Shown here piece after piece: positions 7,143 through 12,492 of a stretch of DNA of 12,492 nt. The stretch comes from Rhodobacterales bacterium UBA5972 (GTDB lineage: Bacteria; Pseudomonadota; Alphaproteobacteria; Rhodobacterales; Rhodobacteraceae). Location of the stretch: assembly GCA_002430125.1 (NCBI GenBank), contig DJBQ01000038.1, forward strand, positions 1 through 12,492, given 5' to 3'. The notes beneath the pieces are model-generated. The model ran no database searches, was not told where the DNA came from, and saw only the letters and a list, made by a program, of their open reading frames with translations. Position 1 is the first letter of the stretch; the number at the start of each line of letters is the position of its first letter. A program made the translations under genes and the position numbers.

Positions 7143-8536
7143 GGCTCGACCGGCGACAGATCCAACCCCAGAGAGGCCTCGATCATTTCGGCGACGTCCA
7201 TGCAAAGATCGTCGTCGCGCCAAGCCCCGACGACCTGAACGCCCATCGGCACGCCTTTGTTCATGCCGGTAGGGACGGTTGCCGCAGGCAGGCCCAGAAC
7301 ATTCAGAATACACATCATCCGTTGCGCCAGGATAATGTCGCGTCTGGTTGAAGGCTCAACGAAATCCTGCTCCAGCCGGAAAGGTTCAGAAGCTGAAACC
7401 GGCATGACCAGCACGTCGATATCGTCAAACATCAGGTTCCACGCGCGCTGAATGGTCAGGCGCATCGCCTGTTGTTGCATGAAGCCTTTTAGATCCGGCA
7501 CGCCAAACGTGGTTTTGTAACTTTCAAGCAGATCGATCACTTGGGGTGATCCGACCTGAACCATGCTTTCTTTCATCATAATTTCGGTTTCGGCATTCAA
7601 AAGCTGCCCCCAGGCGATCGCGGCCTCGGTCGCCATTGGCGGGGTGATTTCGATGGTCTGATGACCACGTTCACGTAGAACGCTGGCCGCCAGGTCGACT
7701 GCGGCTTCAACTTCCGGTGCTACCCCATCGCCGAACGGATCAACCGAGACGCCAACCCGCAGGGTTTTGTTGCGCGCGCGGCCACTATCGCGGGCAGTGT
7801 TCCAGAACGGATCCAACGACGAGCGTTTTTCAAGCGTGCGCATCGCCAGCCGCACGTCGGCCATGTTGCGGGCAATCGCGCCTTGCACCGACATCATTTG
7901 CAACGTAGCGCCGCGTTCCGCCGGGGCCGAGGGATTGAACGCCGGCACCCGCCCCATTGACGGGCGCAACGTGGCCAGACGACAGCAATAGGCCGGATAC
8001 CTAAGCGATCCCCCCAGATCATTGCCGTGTGCAATCACCCCGATGCCAGCCGCCACCGCGGATGCCGCACCACCGCTTGACCCGCCCGGTGTCAGGGTTT
8101 TGTTCACCGAATTGATCGTCACTCCGTAGATCGGGTTAGACGTAAACCACCGCAGACTGAATTCTGGCGTGTTCGTGCGGCCAATCGGCACCGCGCCATC
8201 GGCCCGCAAAGACGCCACCAAAGGCGAATCGCTGCTTGCGGGCGCATGGTTCAGCGCCGGAATGCCGTTGGAATTTGGCAGGCCTTGAAAATCGACATTG
8301 ATCTTGATGGTGATCGGCAGACCAAAAAGCGGCCCCGGATGTGCTGGCGGATTGGCATCCATCGCGCGCGCCGTGGCCAAAGCGGTTTCGTCCAAAGGTT
8401 CAACCACCGCCCGAAGGCCGGGTTCAAGCGCTTTTATGCGCGCCAGATGCGCCTTGGTGACCTCGGTCACGCTGACGGTTTTTGCTTTGATATTGGCCGC
8501 GGTTTGAGTCGCGGTCCATTTGATGATTTCGTCCAT
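7139..8536 (-). CDS. Amidase-signature family hydrolase
   Basis: A 465-residue cytosolic hydrolase of the amidase-signature family (GatA, FAAH and bacterial amidases), which cleaves C-N amide bonds through a Ser-cisSer-Lys triad. With the start used here the triad is Lys78 (in LPITIKINVDF), cis-Ser153 (PGGSSGGAASAVAAG) and nucleophile Ser177 (GNDLGGSLRYP). The spacings of 75 and 24 residues are those of the family. I chose the ATG at 8536, which has GGAG six bases upstream; an ATG at 8548 would add four residues but has no such site. There is no gatB or gatC nearby, so a stand-alone catabolic or detoxifying amidase is more likely than the tRNA amidotransferase subunit. Two adjacent cysteines (AYCCRLATLRPS) follow the nucleophile, where many relatives have a GLKPS-type segment. 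It is separated from the upstream decarboxylase by a terminator, so it probably has its own promoter. Substrate unknown. Confidence 0.92.
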   Translation of the reverse strand: MDEIIKWTATQTAANIKAKTVSVTEVTKAHLARIKALEPGLRAVVEPLDETALATARAMDANPPAHPGPLFGLPITIKINVDFQGLPNSNGIPALNHAPASSDSPLVASLRADGAVPIGRTNTPEFSLRWFTSNPIYGVTINSVNKTLTPGGSSGGAASAVAAGIGVIAHGNDLGGSLRYPAYCCRLATLRPSMGRVPAFNPSAPAERGATLQMMSVQGAIARNMADVRLAMRTLEKRSSLDPFWNTARDSGRARNKTLRVGVSVDPFGDGVAPEVEAAVDLAASVLRERGHQTIEITPPMATEAAIAWGQLLNAETEIMMKESMVQVGSPQVIDLLESYKTTFGVPDLKGFMQQQAMRLTIQRAWNLMFDDIDVLVMPVSASEPFRLEQDFVEPSTRRDIILAQRMMCILNVLGLPAATVPTGMNKGVPMGVQVVGAWRDDDLCMDVAEMIEASLGLDLSPVEP

Positions 8537-8548
8537 GCCACGCTCCAT

Positions 8549-8561
8549 CTGACTTTGTCAG
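8549..8561. promoter_or_regulatory. Small inverted repeat upstream of the amidase gene
   Basis: CTGAC-TTT-GTCAG is a perfect 5+3+5 inverted repeat located 13-25 bases upstream of the amidase ATG at 8536, between that gene and the upstream terminator. Its position fits an operator overlapping the promoter or a small leader hairpin. It is short enough to be chance, and no regulator gene adjoins the amidase. Confidence 0.25.
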
Positions 8562-8594
8562 ACTAGAGCACAGGTGTTCAAAAGGGTAAATGGC

Positions 8595-8630
8595 GCAGCA
8601 TTGGGCAGGCCGAAGCCCGCCCAATGCTGC
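8595..8630 (-). terminator. Strong hairpin terminator after the decarboxylase gene
   Basis: Two 16-base arms, 8595-8610 and 8615-8630, pair along their whole length around a 4-base loop. On the minus-strand transcript the single non-Watson-Crick pair is a G-U wobble and the loop is the extra-stable C(UUCG)G tetraloop, so the structure is built for that strand. It starts 15 bases past the decarboxylase stop at 8646. No clean U-tract follows directly (GCGCCATTTACCC), so release may be less than fully intrinsic or the element may mainly protect the 3' end. Confidence 0.75.
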
Positions 8631-8645
8631 AAAGCGACCAGATCG

Positions 8646-9785
8646 TTAGCTTAGGCTGGTCACCATCACCGATTGCAATTGTCCAAAACCGTTGAAATCT
8701 GTGGTCACACCAATCACATAAGCGCCCATCGACTGGAACAGGATGTAATCCTCGTCAGCGATATCAGCGGGCAGGTCCAGCTTGTTCATCAGGCTGTCGC
8801 TGCTGTCACAGGTCGGCCCAAACACCACGCGGCTTTCGGTTTCCTCGGTTCGGATCACACCCTCGGGCGACAAAACAACGAACCTTTCGACGGCATTCAC
8901 CATCTTAAACTCGGACAAGCCGCCATATATGCCGTCATTCAGATAGACCGCACCATCGTCGCGCAAGCCTTTTACCTGTGCGGCCAGCGCGAAACTGTCT
9001 CCGACCATACCGCGGCCCGGTTCACAGATCAGATCGGGTTGATTATCGCCAAAGGCATCGCGGTTCGCCCGTTTGATGGTGCGAAAAAAGTATTCCAGAT
9101 CTTCAATGTCGTCGTGACGCATCGACGGAAACCCGCCGCCAACATTCAGGCGTTTGACGTTGATTTCGGCTTTCCGGGCGATTTCCGACGCTTCCATAAT
9201 GTAAATACGATAGGCCGCAGGTTCTTCGCATTGCGTACCAGGGTGGAAATTCAACGACGGTATATAACCAAGCTCGACGACTTTCTGCAGCAGCTTCACC
9301 GCGTCGTTCGGATGCGCTCCGAATTTTGCGCCAAAGTCATAATAAGCCCCGGACACCGGCAACTTGAAACGCACCGCGACTTCGATCCCTTTGGTGGGCA
9401 CGACTTCGGCCAGCTTTTCCAGTTCAGACATCCGGTCAACCGAATACGAACAAACCCCGTTTTCCACAGCGACTCGCAATTCCGAACGCGTGCGGACCGG
9501 ATTGTTGTAATGCAAAGCCGCATTTGGCGCCAAACGCCGCATCGTGCGGATTTCGGCAGGCGAGGCCACATCAAACCCGGTTACACCAGCGGCGACCAGA
9601 TTGGTAAGGACTTGTTCAGACGGATTGGACTTTACAGCATAGGTTACCAGACCGGGAAAGCCATCAAGGAAGCGTTTTGCCTGCGCCTGCAATGCCTCAG
9701 GGCAAAAGAAATGCACCGGTTCTTCGGGCTTGCGGGTTGTCAGGTAATGTATCGGGTTTTTCCATTCGGTCTCGGTATAGGACAT
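8646..9785 (-). CDS. Fold-III PLP-dependent decarboxylase, ornithine/lysine decarboxylase type
   Basis: A 379-residue cytosolic enzyme of the alanine-racemase-fold (type III) PLP decarboxylases, the group of eukaryotic-type ornithine decarboxylase, bacterial lysine/ornithine decarboxylase and carboxynorspermidine decarboxylase. The likely reaction is L-ornithine or L-lysine to putrescine or cadaverine plus CO2, feeding polyamine synthesis. Visible residues are the PLP lysine Lys52 in TYAVKSNP, HPGTQ (181-185), a phosphate-binding GGGFP (216-220), EPGRGMVGD (255-263), and the dimer-contributed Cys326-Asp327 in GPTCDSSD, with Asp330 at the substrate-selecting spacing. Tyr356 in GAYVIG fits the PLP-contacting tyrosine. 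The ATG at 9785 has GAGG five bases upstream; an extension to 9842 is possible but precedes that site. It is divergently transcribed from an Lrp-type regulator, its probable controller. Ornithine is the default substrate, but lysine cannot be excluded by reading. Confidence 0.9.
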   Translation of the reverse strand: MSYTETEWKNPIHYLTTRKPEEPVHFFCPEALQAQAKRFLDGFPGLVTYAVKSNPSEQVLTNLVAAGVTGFDVASPAEIRTMRRLAPNAALHYNNPVRTRSELRVAVENGVCSYSVDRMSELEKLAEVVPTKGIEVAVRFKLPVSGAYYDFGAKFGAHPNDAVKLLQKVVELGYIPSLNFHPGTQCEEPAAYRIYIMEASEIARKAEINVKRLNVGGGFPSMRHDDIEDLEYFFRTIKRANRDAFGDNQPDLICEPGRGMVGDSFALAAQVKGLRDDGAVYLNDGIYGGLSEFKMVNAVERFVVLSPEGVIRTEETESRVVFGPTCDSSDSLMNKLDLPADIADEDYILFQSMGAYVIGVTTDFNGFGQLQSVMVTSLS

Positions 9786-9855
9786 GGTTACCTCGTTCGT
9801 GAAATGAAGCGCGTATATGCGGCGAAAACCTGACAACTTCACTTGTTTTTTTGGT

Positions 9856-9886
9856 TCATATGACCGAAAGTTACGTCAATATGACG
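9856..9886. promoter_or_regulatory. Paired inverted repeats, putative Lrp/AsnC operator
   Basis: Two palindromes lie between the divergent decarboxylase and regulator genes: TCATATGA at 9856-9863 and CGTCA-ATA-TGACG at 9874-9886. Their centres are about 20.5 bases apart, two helical turns, so both face the same side of the DNA. Both share the core (C)AATATGAC / CATATGAC followed by GAAA-like bases, so they also read as imperfect direct repeats. AT-rich palindromes at helical spacing between a regulator and its divergent target suit an Lrp/AsnC protein, whose oligomers wrap DNA over several sites. They lie about 19-49 bases before the regulator GTG and about 71-101 before the decarboxylase ATG. 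Confidence 0.5.
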
Positions 9887-9904
9887 AAACGGCGGTGAAA
9901 TTAC

Positions 9905-10336
9905 GTGGATGACCTTGATCAACAATTGCTGAATGTACTGTCAAAAGATGCGCGCCTGACGGTTTCGACCATCGCGCGGCAACTGGGGATTGCCCGCACC
10001 ACCGTTCAGGCCCGAATCGACCGGCTTGAGGACAAAAAAGTCATCGCCGGATATACGATTCGAATGGGCGAGAAATTCCAGCTTGACCGGATCAAAACCA
10101 CAGTTCTGTTGCATATCACACCGCAAGCCACTGTGCCTTTGATCGGGCGTCTGCGCCGCTACCCGCAGGTGATCGAAGCGCATACCACCTCGGGGCGGTT
10201 CGATCTGATCATTTTGCTGGCCTGCCAGAACACGGTGGAGCTTGACGATCTGCTGGACGAGATTTGCGCGCTTGACGGGGTGATTTCCTCGGAGAGTCTG
10301 GTTCATTTGGCGACCAGAATTGACCGGGGTATCTAG
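9905..10336 (+). CDS. Lrp/AsnC-family transcriptional regulator
   Basis: A 143-residue DNA-binding protein of normal length for the family. The N-terminal winged helix-turn-helix covers about residues 4-50 (LDQQLLNVLSKDARLTVSTI, then ARQLGIARTTVQARIDRLE, VIAGYTI). The C-terminal RAM ligand-binding and oligomerisation domain covers about 65-140 with an alpha/beta sandwich pattern (TTVLLHITP, VIEAHTTSGRFDLIILLAC, LDDLLDEICALDGV). The RAM turn reads TSGRFDLI, which is standard. It begins with GTG and only a weak ribosome binding site, suggesting low expression. It is divergent from the decarboxylase gene, with palindromes in the 119-base gap, so it probably controls that gene and itself in response to an amino acid. 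The ligand is unknown; ornithine, lysine or a polyamine precursor is a guess from context. Confidence 0.92.
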   Translation: MDDLDQQLLNVLSKDARLTVSTIARQLGIARTTVQARIDRLEDKKVIAGYTIRMGEKFQLDRIKTTVLLHITPQATVPLIGRLRRYPQVIEAHTTSGRFDLIILLACQNTVELDDLLDEICALDGVISSESLVHLATRIDRGI

Positions 10337-10343
10337 GCGCCGC

Positions 10344-10389
10344 AAAGAGGGCGCTGCCCCCTTTGAAACCCCCGGAGTATTTTTGAAAC
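10344..10389 (+). terminator. Hairpin plus GGAGTATTTTTG intergenic element
   Basis: AAAGAGGGC (10344-10352) and GCCCCCTTT (10356-10364) form a 9-base stem with a 3-base loop and one mismatch (an A-C on the plus-strand RNA, a G-U on the minus). It is followed by CCCCCGGAG and a T5 run in GAGTATTTTTGAAAC (10375-10389). It starts 8 bases after the Lrp stop and probably acts as that gene's terminator, though the T-run is 16 bases beyond the stem. I remember very similar GC hairpin plus GGAGTATTTTTG elements recurring between genes in Rhodobacteraceae genomes. That is recollection and was not checked. Confidence 0.45.
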
Positions 10390-10443
10390 TATGATTGTAT
10401 TTTGTGTTAGGGTTAGGTGGTTTTGTGACTTTAGGGGCGGCGC

Positions 10444-11181
10444 ATGGATATCTTGGACGGATTTGGGCGGTTCGATTTCAGCGGACCTTTGGCGGCGGGC
10501 GAAAGTGTTTCGCATCCGGTTTATGTTTTGGGCGAGGGGCCGCCGATTGTGATCTGGCAGGAATTGCCGGGCATTGGTGTGTCAACCGCCGATCTTGCCC
10601 GCAAAATCGCCGCCGAAGGTTACCGGGTATACCTTCCGCATATGTTTGGCCCCTTGGGCAAGTTTCAACTGGGCCGCAATCTGCTGCGCCTGTTCTGCAT
10701 GCGCCGCGAGTTTCATTTGTTTGCGGCGGGCAAATCCAGCCCAATCGTCAACTGGATGGCCGCCCTGTGCCGCGAGGTCAGTGTGCGCAATAACGGTCAA
10801 AAGGTCGGCACCCTTGGCATGTGTCTGACCGGCGGCTTTGCTTTGACCCTGATGGCGGATGACGCGGTTCTGGGCGGGGTCGCAGCCCAACCCAGCCTGC
10901 CAATGTTCAAACAGGGTGCTCTGCATATGAGCGAGGCCGAGATCGCCGCCGCCAAGGCCGGCATGGCGGCGAAAGGCGGAGCGATGGCGATGCGCTATCA
11001 GGGTGACATGTTGTGCAAATCCGCCAAAACCGACGCGATTACCGCGGCGTTTGGCGATCTGGTGACGGTGCACCAGTTGGACGGCAAGAAACACGCGACC
11101 CTGACCGATCACTGGTCAGACGAGGCTTGGGCCCACATGATCGGCTATTTCAACGCGGCTTGCAAAGGCGCGCGCGTTTAG
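10444..11181 (+). CDS. Dienelactone hydrolase family protein
   Basis: A 245-residue cytosolic alpha/beta-hydrolase with a cysteine nucleophile. Dienelactone hydrolase opens lactone intermediates of chlorocatechol breakdown to maleylacetate, but many relatives have other ester or lactone substrates. Visible residues are Glu40 in IVIWQELPGIG (the glutamate that activates the cysteine), Cys127 in GMCLTGGFAL (the G-x-C-x-G-G elbow), Asp188 in RYQGDMLCKS, and His217 in LDGKKHATL, giving a Cys-Asp-His triad in the family order. Residues 73-116 (GKFQLGRNLLRLFCMRREFH and on) are an inserted helical stretch longer than in classical DLH. AGGGG lies six bases before the ATG at 10444. No catechol pathway genes adjoin, so the lactone substrate is not supported by context. 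It lies between the Lrp gene and valS, all in one direction, but a terminator-like hairpin precedes it. Confidence 0.88.
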   Translation: MDILDGFGRFDFSGPLAAGESVSHPVYVLGEGPPIVIWQELPGIGVSTADLARKIAAEGYRVYLPHMFGPLGKFQLGRNLLRLFCMRREFHLFAAGKSSPIVNWMAALCREVSVRNNGQKVGTLGMCLTGGFALTLMADDAVLGGVAAQPSLPMFKQGALHMSEAEIAAAKAGMAAKGGAMAMRYQGDMLCKSAKTDAITAAFGDLVTVHQLDGKKHATLTDHWSDEAWAHMIGYFNAACKGARV

Positions 11182-11251
11182 GCCCCTTTTCCTTGGGCGC
11201 ATCGCGGGTTAAAGAGCCTGCAACCGATTGTGACCCCAAGGGAATGCCCTA

Positions 11252-12492
11252 ATGCCGATGGACAAGAATTTCGATGCCGCAACGGCAGAAGCCGCGCTTT
11301 CGCAGAAATGGGAGGCAGCCGGGGCGTTCAAAGCCGGCGCGAATGCCCGCGCGGGGGCTGAAACCTTCTGCATCATGATCCCGCCGCCGAACGTCACCGG
11401 TTCCTTGCATATGGGCCACGCGTTCAACAACACGCTGCAGGATATCCTGATCCGCTGGCATCGGATGCGCGGCCATGACACGCTGTGGCAACCCGGGCAG
11501 GACCATGCGGGGATTGCCACGCAAATGGTGGTCGAGCGCGAGCTTGCCCGCACCCAGCAACCCAGCCGCACTGAAATGGGCCGCGAGGCGTTTCTGGAAA
11601 AAGTCTGGGAATGGAAAGAACAATCCGGCGGCACCATCGTCAACCAGCTGAAACGCCTTGGTGCCAGCTGTGACTGGTCGCGCAACCGGTTCACGATGGA
11701 CGAAGGTTTCCACGACGCGGTGCTGAAGGTCTTTGTCGATATGTACAACAAGGGCTTCATCTATCGCGGCAAGCGTCTGGTGAACTGGGATCCGCATTTT
11801 GAAACCGCGATTTCCGATCTTGAGGTCGAGAATATCGAAGTCGCGGGCCATATGTGGCACTTCAAATATCCGCTAGCAGGCGGCGAGACCTATGAATATG
11901 TGGAAAAAGACGAAGACGGCAACGTGACGCTACGCGAGGTGCGCGATTACATCTCCATCGCCACCACGCGCCCCGAAACCATGCTGGGCGACGGGGCGGT
12001 TGCGGTGCATCCGGATGATGCGCGCTATGCCTCGATTGTTGGCAAATTGTGCGAAATTCCGGTTGGCCCCAAGCAACACCGCCGCCTGATCCCGATTATT
12101 GCCGACGAATACCCCGATATGAATTTCGGCTCAGGTGCTGTAAAAATCACCGGCGCGCATGATTTCAACGACTATGCGGTCGCCAAGCGCGGCAATATCC
12201 CGTGTTACCGGCTGATGGACACCAAAGGCGCGATGCGCAGCGATGGTGCGCCTTACGGGGACGAGGCTGCCAAAGCACAGGCCATTGTTGATGGCAAAGA
12301 TTTCACCGAGGCCGAGGTGGATGCGATCAACCTTGTGCCGGACGAATATCGCGGGCTTGACCGGTTTGACGTGCGCAGCAAGGTTGTGGCCGACATTACC
12401 GCCGAAGGCTTGGCGGTGATGGTTGCAACGACGCCCGAGGCCGAGGGCGACGCAGCCCCGGCCCCCGCGCCGGGGCCTGAGGGTCAAGAGGT
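11252..12492 (+). CDS. valS: Valine--tRNA ligase, N-terminal part (cut by the window end)
   Basis: The first 413 codons of a class I aminoacyl-tRNA synthetase that charges tRNA-Val in the cytosol and edits mischarged threonine. The frame is open to the window edge. It begins [20 protein letters not shown], with the HIGH motif as H53-M-G-H56 in [13 protein letters not shown], then [12 protein letters not shown] (80-91) and GASCDWSR (137-144). The CP1 editing domain shows [10 protein letters not shown] (238-247) and [14 protein letters not shown] with the essential Asp304. KMSKS lies beyond the window. The start codon ATG at 11252 has AAGGGA eight bases upstream; an in-frame ATG at 11258 is possible. 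A run of Glu, Ala and Pro begins near residue 391 ([17 protein letters not shown]) where many ValS proteins pass directly to the next strand. It follows the DLH gene after 70 bases on the same strand. Confidence 0.97.
   Translation, partial: MPMDKNFDAATAEAALSQKWEAAGAFKAGANARAGAETFCIMIPPPNVTGSLHMGHAFNNTLQDILIRWHRMRGHDTLWQPGQDHAGIATQMVVERELARTQQPSRTEMGREAFLEKVWEWKEQSGGTIVNQLKRLGASCDWSRNRFTMDEGFHDAVLKVFVDMYNKGFIYRGKRLVNWDPHFETAISDLEVENIEVAGHMWHFKYPLAGGETYEYVEKDEDGNVTLREVRDYISIATTRPETMLGDGAVAVHPDDARYASIVGKLCEIPVGPKQHRRLIPIIADEYPDMNFGSGAVKITGAHDFNDYAVAKRGNIPCYRLMDTKGAMRSDGAPYGDEAAKAQAIVDGKDFTEAEVDAINLVPDEYRGLDRFDVRSKVVADITAEGLAVMVATTPEAEGDAAPAPAPGPEGQE

Noticed and set aside
8673..9833. A 386-codon open frame on the plus strand, antisense to the decarboxylase
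   Set aside because: It mirrors the decarboxylase frame almost exactly, matches no family, and is rich in His, Arg and Gln as expected for the complement of GC-biased codons. The minus-strand gene has all the motifs.
10401..10420. TTAGGGTTAGG, telomere-like repeat
   Set aside because: It is only one and a half units in an AT-rich promoter gap, so most likely chance.
12131..12487. A minus-strand open frame at the right end
   Set aside because: It lies wholly inside valS, whose editing-domain motifs are clear on the plus strand.
1..12492. Mobile element, CRISPR, toxin-antitoxin or defence island
   Set aside because: There are no terminal repeats, transposase or integrase motifs, no spaced direct repeats and no clustered defence genes. 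All genes look like chromosomal core or common accessory enzymes.

Overview
This window reads as ordinary chromosomal DNA from an alphaproteobacterium, most likely the Rhodobacteraceae (Roseobacter group). That assignment is an inference. It rests on the protein families and their wording: the Pcm variant beginning MTDFNALRTAMVDCQVRPSD, next to a TolC-family gene; a PopZ-like protein beginning MSDPVSSMDVEDVLSSIRRL; and a ValS with [15 protein letters not shown]. It also rests on the moderately GC-rich codon use and on an intergenic hairpin plus GGAGTATTTTTG element that I remember as typical of that group. I see no insertion sequence, phage gene, CRISPR array, tRNA or rRNA.

Layout. A possible minus-strand gene start sits at the left edge (40 leftwards). 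Three plus-strand genes follow: a divergent protein-L-isoaspartate methyltransferase (199-852), a TolC-family outer-membrane efflux protein (911-2293) and an acidic, PopZ-like scaffold protein (2365-3492). They converge on the minus-strand cobyric acid synthase cobQ (3505-4950) and a DUF2235 alpha/beta-hydrolase (5062-6078). A divergent gap leads to a plus-strand PhyH-type Fe(II)/2-oxoglutarate oxygenase (6258-7142). Its stop codon overlaps the stop of a minus-strand amidase-signature hydrolase (7139-8536). Next come a strong cUUCGg hairpin terminator (8595-8630), a minus-strand fold-III PLP decarboxylase of the ornithine/lysine type (8646-9785), and a divergent Lrp/AsnC regulator (9905-10336) separated from it by a gap with paired inverted repeats. 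The right end carries a dienelactone-hydrolase-family protein (10444-11181) and the first 413 codons of valS (11252 to the edge).

How the genes work together. The clearest functional unit is the divergent decarboxylase/Lrp pair, which looks like a self-contained amino-acid or polyamine control module with its operator between the two genes. Pcm, TolC and the PopZ-like gene are co-directional and closely spaced, but there is no obvious functional link. The others are housekeeping (cobQ, valS) or stand-alone catabolic-type enzymes (PhyH, amidase, DLH, DUF2235) whose substrates cannot be read from the sequence.

I found no clear undescribed multi-gene system. The items most worth a second look are the degenerate SAM-binding loop of the Pcm homologue, the structured segment before it, the Lrp operator pair, the PopZ-like protein, and the orphan DUF2235 hydrolase.
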